Assembly (NCBI GenBank): GCA_958496175.1 | Contig: OY292275.1 | Location: 23,909,001 to 23,973,000 of the forward strand | Source: Sisyra terminalis | Lineage: Eukaryota; Arthropoda; Insecta; Neuroptera; Sisyridae | Direction: 5' to 3' | Length of the DNA: 64,000 bases | Shown: positions 1-10,204 of the stretch, one piece after another | Numbering within the stretch: the first letter of the stretch is position 1 | How the letters are laid out: each line of letters starts with the position of its first letter | The notes under the pieces: generated by a model | Seen by the model: only the letters and a program-made list of their open reading frames with translations | The model's database searches: none | What the model was told of the DNA's origin: nothing | Position numbers and translations under genes: made by a program

Positions 1-1130
1 AATGTTTATTTTGGGGTTTTCGGGCAATTATTCCAGAAAGTCAGAAGTAAAGTGTTGAAAATATTGCATAGATCTCATATGGGGTAGTTCGTATGAAGGC
101 ATATGCCAGGAACTATGTGTGGTGGCCACGAATAGATCAGGATATTGAAAAAGTAGCACGAGAATGTACTAGCTGTCAGAAAATCAGAGATTTCTCGCAA
201 AAAGTCCTCTGATTCCTTGACAGTGGCCTGATAAACCTTGGTCACGAATCCATTGCGATTTTGCTGTAAAATTTTTGGGAATAAATTTTCTTGTAGCAAC
301 GTGTGCTCACAGTAAATGGTTAGAGGTGGTACCGATGAAGGTAATAACTTCGGAAGCTACAATAAGGGCTTTGAAAGACATGGTCGCACGATTCGGTATC
401 CCGGACACCATTGTGACAGATGGGGGACACAGTTCACTTCAAAGGACTTTAAAAATTTTGTAACAAGCATGGGCATTAAACACATAATGAGCGCAGTGAA
501 CTATCCTAGCACAAACGGTGCTGCGGAAAATTCAGTGAAAACATTAAAAAGAGCCTTAGAAAAGATGCATAATACAAGTAAGGATGTAAATAATAATTTA
601 CATGCATTTTTGATTATAGAAGTACCACGCACACTATTACGGGCATGAGTCCCGCGGAACTAATGTTATGTAGACAAATTAAAACAAAATTAGACATGAT
701 TAGAAAAAAATCGTTAGTAAAAATTAATAATAAAAAATACAAAAACGTTAAAACAAAGGTGTTAGAAAACCAAAACAAACAACAAACGCCAAAAACAAAT
801 ATTACCGAGGTCGCAGAATGATCAGGTTAAAGGAAGGGCAAGAAGTGTTGGTAAGAGACTATAGGAACTATAAGCCAACATGGATTAAAGGGTTGGTGCG
901 CCGGGTTTTGGGACAGCGCCACGTTTTGGTTGAGGTTGAAATGGCATGGTGTGGAAAAGGCACCACCATCAAATCCGAACACTATATAATGATATAGTGA
1001 ATGATATGATTTGGTCATATACCAGGATATTACACCAGGATATATATACACCAGGATATTAAAGATTCAGATACCACTACGGTTGTCAGACCAAAAAGGA
1101 TCAGGCGACAGCCTGACAGATTAGTTTATA
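1..1130 (+). pseudogene. Ty3/Gypsy retrotransposon pol remnant: 3' end of integrase
   Basis: This is the C-terminal part of a Gypsy-type Pol protein, which inserts retroelement cDNA into host DNA. Seen in order: the HHCC zinc finger (LHRSH about 61-80, YARNYVWWPRIDQDIEKVAR at 103-156, then CTSCQK); a core domain opening TCAHSKWLEVV (about 300-335); the second catalytic Asp in IVTDGG (about 409-426); the catalytic Glu context STNGAAENSVKTLK (about 508-550); the downstream GMSPAELMLCRQ block (about 640-675); and a GPY/F-like module (KEGQEVLVRDYR then VRRVLGQRHVLVEVE, about 830-940). It ends in an Arg/Pro-rich tail, RPKRIRRQPDRL, before a stop near 1131. It is dead: stops or frame changes occur near 90, 210, 420-435 and 610-830, and the first catalytic Asp expected before AHSKW is Cys. 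The 5' part lies outside the window. Confidence 0.93.
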
Positions 1131-1158
1131 ATTAAAACAAAAATTGTAAGAAGGGAAG

Positions 1159-1337
1159 TGTAATGTATGAATTGTATTGATGCAAAAACAAGTTAATGCC
1201 GGTTAGAGAGACCGACATGGCAATTTTGCAAATAGAAAGACACTTCCTCTTCAGTTCGGGTTTGCAAGAGTTGTATTTCATTGTTGTAGATATTTAGAAT
1301 CAAGTTTTGTTTTAGAAATAAATATTGATATATTACA
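1159..1337 (+). repeat. 3' LTR of the Gypsy element, with adjacent polypurine tract
   Basis: Directly after the Pol remnant a purine run (AAGAAGGGAAG, 1148-1158) is followed by TGTAAT and, 179 bp on, by ATTACA. These form a 6-bp terminal inverted repeat of the TG...CA kind. An AATAAA signal lies at about 1317, close to the 3' end as expected for an LTR R region. The length is short for Gypsy but acceptable. No second LTR is in the window, so the outer boundary is inferred from the inverted termini only. Confidence 0.75.
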
Positions 1338-1929
1338 CTTATCTAATATCTTGAAACTTTCCAAAAGTACCTTTAACTGTAAATTATGAAAATCAGTTTT
1401 TGAATCGAGTTTGCCTAAAATGTCTTCGTCTCGATGAAGATGAAGGCATGATGGCATCACATGATGACGTAATCACATGATGGCGTTGAAATATACCAGG
1501 GGTAGTCAAATTTAATACTAGTATGATCGACACTGATTTTTCTTATTCATTCGCGACCAACTTCGAAAAATGGGTTTAATTAAAAATAAATACCATAAAG
1601 GGTCTAGCAGGATCCACATGGCGAGTTGGCCCCCAAATAGGAACCTATGTTGAAACTTATGTTAAAAAATCGGCTTGATATACAAACACATTTTATATAC
1701 TTTTCGCGACCAAATTCCTCTTTGATCTTGAGATATGGGCAAAAATGTCCCCCCGCATGGCTATTTTTCCAAGTTATATATCTTAAAACGAATTAAGCTA
1801 GAGAAGTGAAACCAACGCAAGGCTTTAGATTAATTATTTTACAGAGTATATCATATATTTTCTTGAAATTTTTAGAAAAAAAAAAATTATACAAAAAAAA
1901 TCCAAAAAAACAAATGAAATATTTTTTTT
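1338..1929. other. No recognised feature
   Basis: AT-rich sequence with no plausible ORF. The word TTCGCGACCAA occurs twice, near 1551 and 1703, in slightly diverged surroundings, which hints at an old duplication or transposon remnant. Nothing else could be recognised. Confidence 0.4.
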
Positions 1930-2160
1930 ATGTGTTCTCTGAAAATGACAATCACGAAAAAATTATATTTTATACTTCTACATGAGCACTATAACTCATA
2001 AAAATTGCGTGAAAAAATAGTGGGTGCAACACCTTGAAAAAAATGAAATGTGATTTACGTCTAATAGTATACCTCGGTTTTATTTTTTTTCAAAGTGTTT
2101 CACCAACTTTTTTTTCACAAAACTTCAATAAAAAATAGGTCACATATAGGAGCAAAACAT
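1930..2160. repeat. Imperfect inverted repeat (foldback/MITE-like)
   Basis: The left part (about 1990-2048, GCGTGAAAAAATAGTGGG onward) pairs imperfectly with the right part (about 2080-2125, TTTCAAAGTGTTTCACC then a T-run and CACAAAAC). Both arms hold a homopolymer-rich core, so part of the similarity may be compositional. This is probably a decayed foldback element. Confidence 0.35.
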
Positions 2161-2565
2161 ATTTGGGAAACTATTCGGGAATTAGTAATATCCGTCGTAG
2201 AATAGATGCATGTTTAATTTTAAATTCAAGTTTTATTATCTGCTAAATTTTTAGTTCACGTTTTCAATTAAAAGAATTTAAATTTAGCTACAACTTAATT
2301 TTTAGTGCCTGTAATCGACTATCAACCTCTTGGCAATTAATCGGTCGATCGTGATCGACCGTTTGCCCACCTCTGAACTATATCATACTATACTTTCATA
2401 TCTATACTTTTATAATTTAAAATTTTAAAATTTAATTTTTTAATATCAACTTTATAAAAACCGAATAAAACCTTTTTTGCTGAATTTTAATTTATTTAAT
2501 AGTCGCATAAACAGCATGGTCATGAGCGATTTCTAGATTACATAATAATTAATAATTACAATAAT
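2161..2565. other. No gene; contains a short perfect palindrome
   Basis: No coding signal. At 2342-2361 there is a perfect palindrome, CGGTCGATC-gt-GATCGACCG, unusually GC-rich for this window. It is followed by TTTGCCCACCTCTG, a string that resembles the ends of some DNA transposons. It may be a transposon terminus, but the partner end was not found. Confidence 0.4.
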
Positions 2566-2645
2566 TTTTGGCACAATACGGAGATCGAACCCACTACCTA
2601 CTGGTTTTGGAGCGGTCACCTAGACCACTCGGCTACCAGTGACTA
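2566..2645 (-). repeat. tRNA-derived SINE, head region only
   Basis: Read on the minus strand this gives a tRNA-like head: an A-box-like TAGCCGAGTGGTCTAGG, then CCGCTCCAAAACCAG, then a B-box-like GGGTTCGATCTCC. The same head occurs at 13.6, 25.2, 34.6, 38.6, 46.4, 51.8 and 55.1 kb. The usual SINE tail is not recognisable here, so this copy is truncated, or the head belongs to a related family. It resembles Ser/Leu-type tRNA but cannot form a complete tRNA. Confidence 0.75.
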
Positions 2646-3653
2646 ATAAAACTTATAATGTTATTATATGTAACAGTATATAATTATATCCCATAGTAAA
2701 CATAACACACAATAAGGATTGATTAAACCCTTCCCCGGGTTAAAAAATTACACAATACTTAACGTTTCGTAATAGGAATTAATATAAAATTAAAACTTTA
2801 TTTTTAAAAATCATCAGTATCTGTAACATAGCATATTCAGAACTATTTAAAGAAGCATTGAATTAATTACAAGTCCTGATATTTCAATAGTGCTACGTAA
2901 AATTAAATAAAAATCCAAGCAAATATTTTTAATTTGTCTAATTAATTTTGTGAGGGCTTATGTTCGAAAATGTTCTTGCCGATTTTGTTTTATTCTTCAT
3001 CAAAGATAATTATTTAATTAAATTAAATAGAGATAAAATCTTCAACTAACTTTGTTCCTTTGTTTCAGTTCTTATGTTTGACAGACGCAGATATGCTTAG
3101 GCCTTTACTATTGATTTATAACACTCTTATAGATTGGCTACAGTCCATACTCACCCTAAGTGAATACTACGTTTTGCCATATCTCAATTTTCTGAGATTA
3201 AAAAAAAATATATAAAATGCCATAACGTGTTTGGCTTATAGAATTTTTTTTTAAATTAAAATATTATTTCACTTGTTTAATATTTATTATCTCTGTTTCT
3301 ATATTTTAGTATACACATTCTTGTTGTTAAATAAATATCTTTTTTTTATAAGAATATTTTTCCCACTAAAATTACATAATGAGAGAAAACCATTTGGTGA
3401 CATTGTTGTGAAAAAAGGTTCAAATTGATCTTTTTTTGTAAATTTTAGCATTTGTATCATAATTAATTAGCATAGTTTGCATTTACGAACACACTTTTTA
3501 CAATAATCTGTCAGCAAAGAGGCTACGTAGAAAAGAATCATTGCCCCTTATCCCCTATATAGCCTCGTTTCTCGTATTTTCATAATTTTCATAATGGAAT
3601 TCCGGAACTATTTCGCTGTATGATTTTAAACAGCTTGGTGAGAAGTACTATAC
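2646..3653. other. No recognised feature
   Basis: AT-rich, no ORF of note, no repeat shared with the rest of the window that I could see. Confidence 0.4.
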
Positions 3654-3876
3654 AGTATAGAGAGCTCATGATGTACATAATCAATGCTTTCATCATGGCC
3701 CAACATTTCACCTCCAATTTCGGAGATTCTATCTCTGTCTACTTGAATTGATTATGCACATAATGATGACAAACATTTCAACCGAGTTCATTGAAGTGAA
3801 AAGGATAGTTGGAGAGAGATAGGATCTCCGAATCAAATGTGAGACCAAAGAAAGTTAAACATAAGTTCTCTATACT
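3654..3876. repeat. Foldback MITE-like element
   Basis: The ends are AGTATAGAGAGCTCATG (from 3654) and, inverted, CATAAGTTCTCTATACT (to 3876). Further in, the left TCGGAGATTCTATCTCT (about 3720-3736) pairs with the right AGAGATAGGATCTCCGA (about 3815-3831). The arms therefore extend about 85 bp with mismatches around a spacer of about 70 bp. No coding sequence. A TA dinucleotide target would fit Tc1/mariner-type MITEs but is not demonstrable in this context. Confidence 0.6.
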
Positions 3877-4151
3877 TCAACTCTATGGATGAGAGACAAA
3901 CAAAAAAGACTAATTTAAAGTTGCAAATCCATTTTGTCCCCATTTTTCTAGCAATAATTGACGTAATTACATAATATAGTATGAGGCTAAAAACACTTTA
4001 AAAAAAAGTAAAAAATGTGTGCTAAACTAATCAATAAAAAATCTTGTCTAAGTTTTTGGTAGAAAGGAAGCTAAAAATATTGAAATCCCACTAAGGTTTG
4101 AGAGCATAAAAAGCCTAAAAAATAAAATTAGTAAACAATTGAAAAAAAAAA

Positions 4152-4262
4152 AACAAGAAAATACATACAACCATATGCCCAGAACGAAAGAATTTCACGG
4201 TAATTACAATTTCTTTTTGTAAATTAAGAGTCTCATTCTGAGCATATGTATTTTCATCTTAT
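4152..4262. repeat. Short imperfect inverted repeat
   Basis: AAGAAAATACATACAACCAT (about 4155) pairs with ATGTATTTTCATCTT (about 4246-4260), and the flanking CCCAGAAC pairs with the inner CATTCTGAGC. The hairpin is about 110 bp with mismatched arms of about 35 bp. It is probably a decayed MITE. Confidence 0.35.
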
Positions 4263-5679
4263 AAATTGGATTTTGTATCGAATTCAAAATATCTCTGTAA
4301 ACCTAAACGAAAGACACCATAGATAAGATAGATGTTCTTATGAAATCGGTGTATAATTTTTTTTAAATCAGTGATTACGTCACGATGAAAAGGAGACCTG
4401 GTTCACCAAAGTGAGAGAAAAGTATGATAAAAACAATGGAGTGAGAGAGACAGGCATTCAATCGAAATTATTGCATAAATGCAAGGTAAAAACAAAATTT
4501 AAAGACTGGCAAATTTTCTGCAAATTTCTGTCGTCCACCAAATAAGGGACAGAAACAGCACAATAAAAGGCCAATGGCGAGAGAGAAACAGAAAAAAATA
4601 TATTGAAATGTAATTTGCCAATAATTTAATTGTCTTCTTGAATTAGACGCTCAGAACACGATTCCTCAATTGTATATGGCTACTAGTGCAATAAAAACGG
4701 GATTAAAGGCTTAGCAAAGAAAAACGAATTATGAAAATTTGGGTGAGGCTAAAGTTATTGGGTTTTTTCAGTAAAATATTGTTTTGCAATAACGAATTTC
4801 CGTTTAAGGAAATATTAAATTGTTTGATGTTAAACGGACCAGCCAGTACATGACGATTAACAAAATTGTTTCTTATAAGTACATAGTTTGGAAAATACAA
4901 AAAAAGATTTATTTCAACTGATATGTTTTTATGAAATACTAATTCTTATAATTTATGTAATAAGTATTTTTTAATTTTGTTAATTATTTCTCGCGATGTC
5001 ATCAATATAAGTGTAAACTTATTTTAGTAATGTTAATATTATTAGTCAAGTAGAAAACATGCAATATCGGGGAAATTTACAGAATAATATTGTAATACAG
5101 TACCTAATTTATTTCCTGATTAATCGAGGACACATCGAAAATGATGTTTTACGTCCGTTAGAAAATTATAGTTTTGCAGCAATTTAATACTCTGTTATTA
5201 ATATACAATTAGTTATATTATAAAATATCACCATTTTTATAACCAAAACTTTTTTATTGTTACAATGAAATATATCGAATATAAAACACAAATAACACTT
5301 CTTGGTTCATTCCAAATAGCCAAATGTGGTTAAATACTTTCAATTGGAAATATATTAGTTCTTTTATTTACTTAATTTAATAATTTCGATAATATAAATA
5401 AATAATTATCACCTCATCTTCTTTTTATTGCACTAGTAATGAACCATTACAAATGACATAATTTAATTTTAACCTTACAAATTTTACATATTTATGCAAA
5501 TTACTCATTAGTTAGATGGAATATTTTCGATTAACAGAAATTTACTCAAACCGGCACAAGAACTCGTTTTTTTTAATTAGATTTTAATTGTTTTATTTTA
5601 TGTTCATTGAACTTATTTTCCACCAATGAAAACAAGACCAGTTTAGTGGATAGAAAATTTCAGTCGTTTATAATTTCCT
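4263..5679. other. No recognised feature
   Basis: AT-rich DNA without a supported gene. The short ORF on the minus strand near 4.7-4.9 kb has no recognisable domain and AT-driven composition. Confidence 0.4.
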
Positions 5680-5681
5680 TT

Positions 5682-6495
5682 TTTTTATTTTTTTTCTTTT
5701 GCACCATCCCCTCTTGGGAATAATTGCAATGTGTCATAAGTTCAACACTCGTGGGTTAGTTGTGTCCAATGATACAACTAGAAGTAAGAGATATCTCTAC
5801 TAGGTTACATATCACTGGAATCGGTTTGTCAGGTCAAGTATGGACATTTTTTTGAGATGCTTAATATTCGTACCAATATCCAATAGATTCAAGGTGAAAT
5901 GGTTTGAATGATTATTAAGTCTAGCTGAATAGCCCTGAATTCGCCGAGTGATCACATACTTTACATGTTCCACTTGGAAGTCGTCGTAAATTTTTGCATT
6001 ATTTATGTACCATGGTGCACCGATTATTGTCCGTAGAATCTTGGACTGAAATAATTTAATTATTCTCACGTTTGAGTTGGATTCTGTGTCCCAAACTTCC
6101 ACTCTGTAAGTCCAAATTGGTGTTATTATTACTTTGTAAAGGACTTATTTGTTTTCTATGCACCTCGAAATATGTACCTTTCTGTGTACCTCTAGGTACC
6201 TCGAAATTATTGAGCATTACTGATGGGCAGCACTGTTGTCTGGTACTGAAAGTAACATGGAATGACCTGTTTTCATTAATTTCTATTTTCCATTTGTTAG
6301 CCTACCTGTAGTATTCCGTTAAAGCGTATTGGAGTTTATTGAACGGCTTATCAGGATCATTTCTTACTGCCATCAGTGCCTTGTCGTCAGCGTATGCAGC
6401 CGTGATAACTTCTTCGATAATTGGAAGATCAGCCATGTAAACGAGGTACGACAGGGTCCATGAATACTTCCTTATGGCACACCAGAATTAATTTT
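5682..6495 (-). pseudogene. Jockey-clade non-LTR retrotransposon: C-terminal reverse transcriptase remnant, 3' UTR and A-rich tail
   Basis: Minus-strand fragment of a LINE ORF2, which copies element RNA at the target site. From 6495 downward: a decayed SGVPQGS-like motif followed by a LVYMADLP-like string (about 6475-6430); the catalytic YADD box in AAYADDKALMAVRNDP (about 6400-6355); NKLQYALTEYY (about 6340-6305); WKIEIN...SFHVTFS (about 6295-6245); and a C-terminal stretch open from about 6102 to 5812 that begins EVWDTESNSNVRIIKLFQSK and includes LRTIIGAPWYINNAKIYDD. This order is characteristic of Jockey/X-type ORF2. Stops and frame changes break it between 6110 and 6480. The 3' UTR runs into an A-rich run at 5682-5700 (T-rich on the plus strand), consistent with target-primed insertion. 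The copy is 5' truncated. Confidence 0.88.
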
Positions 6496-8344
6496 TTGGC
6501 ATAAATAAATCAAATATAGATATCCATTATATCATAAAAGTTCTACTACTCTTGTTTATTACAATGGTTCTGTAATTCGTAGGGGTGCTTTTTATAGTTA
6601 AATATTCGTAATTCCTTAATGATCGCTATCAAAATGTTTATATTGCTATCACTATGGTTGTCTCAAGACCTTTCATTAATGCATCTGATAAATAATTTGA
6701 TAAATGTTACTATATTTATTATGATTATTAAGTAAAGTTTAATTAAAGTTTATTAATTACATACTTAATCAAAAGTAAAAAGGACACATTTTTTATATGC
6801 CGAAACGATGAATAAATATAACAGTATTAGTCCTAGTAAATATTGTTTTGTTAAGGATGTTACGGAGACACAATTGGAGACAAAAATGCATAATAATAGA
6901 AATTCGTGAATTATTACGTCATATAGCGTATAATGAGGTAAATAAATAGGTCGATACTTAAAAAAACGGTATAAACTTTAAGAGAAAATCGGAAATTTCA
7001 CCTAAAATGATAAACAAAATAAGCAAAAATAAAATTTTTTTAACTAACTTTTGGGATTGAATATGCCTAAAATAATGAAAACGTGATAACGCTGTCGAAT
7101 TTGTTGATTGGTAGCTTTGGCAATTTTGGTATGTCTCTTTCACATGATGTGTGAGCATGCGCGAAATACACAACATTAAAAAAATAAATTATTTGTCATA
7201 TTTCATCCTTTTCCGCTTTTAACTGTGTACGCATGAGTGTGACAAAGATAAATTATGCGTTTCATTTTTATCTAACCAAATGTACTAGCACAGCTTGTAG
7301 TATATACAAGACGGTACGTCTCAGCTGACTGCAATGTTCCCGCACTTTTTTATTTACTTATAAATTTATCAAGTAAAAACCACATTTTCGTTCTGTTTAT
7401 AATTTGTTTCTTAGAAACCGTATAATGAATTCAAATTCAAATAAACTTATGTAAAATTAGTTTCCAGCTACATACTTTAAAATTTTAGGATGCCTGGTAG
7501 CTTCTTTTTGCTAATAAAAATAAATTTAGTCTGTTCGATCACCGAAGATTACGTGTAAAATCCTAGTATTTTTAAATTGCAATAACTTTTTAACGACTTA
7601 GTGAATTGGCTTACATTTTTCACAGGTGCTGATGAATTTAATAAGGAAGATTTTACTAAATTTTTATTTGTCTAGTAGGATTTTTACTTACCTCCTTAAC
7701 ATTCTCAAATGATCCTTCCATGATTTAAGTTATGTTTAATAATAAATACTCATTTTCCAGAAACTTTGATAATTCCAAATGTCCAATCCCTTTGTATAAT
7801 TCATTATATTTTAATTATTTCTGAAAATAAAATGAGAACATTAAGAGAATTTCATTTTGCACACTATTGAAACTACGAAAAGCATTCTAAGTTCTAAAAC
7901 TTCAAAGACGTGTTTTGGATATTAATTGTTATTCACGATAAGAACTCACTTCAACTTGAGCTTTCGCGTAGAATTTATTAGTCTTTAGACAATTTTTTTT
8001 GGATAAGATTTTATTTAAGAGTTTGACTTAATTAATTAGTTAATTATAGTTCTGTGTTTTGAATAACTTACACAGTTTTAGCATAAATGAATTTGAGTCA
8101 TTACTCAAATAGGTATAATTTATTATTTTCTTAAACTTTTCTTGATATCCATAATAATTAATTATTTATAATCATAAAAAAATTTTCATCAAACAAAATT
8201 TACTTCATATAATTTTATAAAAACATTTTTTTCGATTTGAGAATGTTTAAGGACCATGAACCGTAAGGAAATGCTTTGTGTTGTTGTACAACAAGTACCT
8301 ACATAATGCAGTGCATATTATGAAAAAAGAGTTTGGCAAATGAA
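6496..8344. other. No recognised feature
   Basis: AT-rich DNA. A minus-strand ORF near 6.96-7.18 kb has no recognisable domain. No repeat boundary was seen. Confidence 0.4.
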
Positions 8345-8475
8345 AGTGTAGCTAGACGAATGTACGCGAGGAGAGTACTTTTAGAATTCATCAAACAGCG
8401 AAAATTAGAATATTTTGGTTACATACTGCATGGTCCAAAGTACTATATCACCTTCTGTAAATTATTGGATGCATA
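8345..8475 (+). pseudogene. LINE remnant, RTE-like C-terminal segment
   Basis: The plus strand reads RMYARRVL, then EFIKQRKLEYFGYILHGPKY. This matches the conserved C-terminal IK.RKL.Y.GH.MRG.KY block of endonuclease-type LINE polymerases in the RTE/BovB-like groups. The expected following Gly/Arg-rich segment is not readable. Only about 40 residues survive, so the clade is tentative. Confidence 0.6.
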
Positions 8476-8938
8476 GGCTCCGAAAGTTTGTCCTGACTGC
8501 GAATCATTCCCACGTGAAATATAATTTGTATACTTTGTGCTATTTGGGAGTTATTTAAGAAATTTATACTTAAACTTTTTTTAAATTATTATAAAGATAT
8601 AGCCTCCAACGCTCGGAAATGAGAACTGGAACATAAGGTGCATTTTCATGCAGTCGCTAGTCGTTGGTTTCTAGCGAAAAGTGTGGTCATATGACTAAAA
8701 TATAACCTTTGCGCCATTGGAAAAAAGTAGCGATAGAGTTAAACTTCGCTTAGCTTTGTCATCAGCTTCTATCAAACATGTCATGCATGTCATATTTACC
8801 ATACTTAATTTTCTTTATTAATAGATTTTCAAAAAGAGTTCATAGTCGATATATTTCTTACTCATAAGCTGAATGTTTACTAGCAAGTAGATATTAATAC
8901 TCATAATTAATACTATAACTATAAAGTTATTTAAACTG

Positions 8939-9720
8939 GTTATTTAAAGAATTCTTAAGAGAGTTTTCTGGTCTAGAAATTCGAAAAAAATGATTATTTT
9001 GTCATATTTTTAAAATCTAAAGACCTATGAGAAAATGGATCTAATGTTTTTTTTTTTTTAAATTAAGGGTATTTTAAGAGGTATATGTCCATCTATATCA
9101 AGGACCTTAGATTTAAAAAAAAATGCTTTTACACTTTGAGACGTCTTTGTTAATAAATTTTTGGTTATTTCTGAACACTGCAAGGGTTAGCAATGTTAGT
9201 CACGTATTCATAAAATACCATTAAAATTATGTTAAAAACTTAAAATAAAAACAATTTTAGCTTTTTTACGGAAACACCACCTGAGATTGTATGACTATAT
9301 GTAGTGAGACTATGACTATGTATGACTATATGTAGTATAGACTATATTGTATGTGAGATGTAGTCATACAATCTCAGGTGGTGTTTCCGTAAAAAAAAAG
9401 CTAAAATTGTTTTTATTTTAAGTTTTTAACATAATTTTAATGGTATTTTATGGAAACGTGACTAACATTGCTAACCCTTGCAGTGTTCAGAAGTAACCAA
9501 AAATTTATTAACAAAGACGTCTCAAAGTGTAATAGCATTTTTTTTTAAATCTAAAGTCCTTGATATAGATGGACATATACCTCTTAAAATATCCCTAATT
9601 TTAAAAAAAAACATTAGATCCATTTTCTCATAGGTCTTTAGATTTTAAAAATATGACAAAATAATCATTTTTTTCGAATTTGTAGACCAGAAAACCCTCT
9701 TAAGAATTCTTTAAATAACC
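8939..9720. repeat. Large near-perfect inverted repeat (arms about 359 bp, loop 63 bp)
   Basis: The left arm (8939-9297) begins GGTTATTTAAAGAATTCTT and ends CTGAGATTGTATGACTA. The right arm (9361-9720) is its reverse complement with only scattered differences, for example CACGTATTC against GAAACGTG and different A/T-run lengths. The loop at 9298-9360 is made of shuffled TATGACTATATGTAG words. The trinucleotide ACT flanks both ends (...AAACT|GGTTATT and AATAACC|ACTG), a possible 3-bp target duplication. No ORF. It is either a foldback-type DNA element or a hairpin-RNA locus. Confidence 0.9.
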
Positions 9721-10136
9721 ACTGTACTTCACATTCACATAGTGGCATGGATTGATACCATTGATACCAAAAACCAATGAGATGGTTCAAATCTTAATCT
9801 TCAGAAAGTTCTTAAACGATAATTTTTCAAAAAATAATAAGGCTTTTAATTTGTTCATTTACAAAAATATTATTATCTAAAACCAAGTGAATAACCAAAT
9901 GATGTAAACAACGAAATAAAAAGATATTAGGACTACAATTTTTCTTGTAAAATAAGCAAAAATATATTTTGAGAATTCGTTAAAGATAGAGCCCAAAATT
10001 GATGTATTCATTTTATGGAAATAGTAACAACTTTTACTGAACCGAACAATAAACTATGAAAAACACCAATAACATATTTTAGGTAGATAGGAATCTGGAA
10101 GGTTTCAAGAAAAGGAATAAAAACGAATTGAAATCC
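9721..10136. other. No recognised feature
   Basis: AT-rich spacer. The string TTGATACCATTGATACCA near 9755 is a trivial short repeat. Confidence 0.4.
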
Positions 10137-10204
10137 TAGATTTATGGAAATGAGGATTGGACCACCACGTTTGGAAGAACCTTGCAAGGGTTAGACGACG
10201 CTGA
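10137..10204 (+). pseudogene. Tiny LINE C-terminus remnant
   Basis: The frame ending at the stop 10202-10204 reads GLDHHVWKNLARVRRR. This resembles the extreme C-terminus of RTE-type LINE polymerases (a D-x-x-V/T-W-x-x-L block near the stop). It is short, so similarity by chance is possible. Confidence 0.4.

Noticed and set aside
1411..1490. Clustered ATGATG/CATCAT words suggesting a regulatory array
   Set aside because: Short, irregular and without copies elsewhere in the window; treated as simple sequence.
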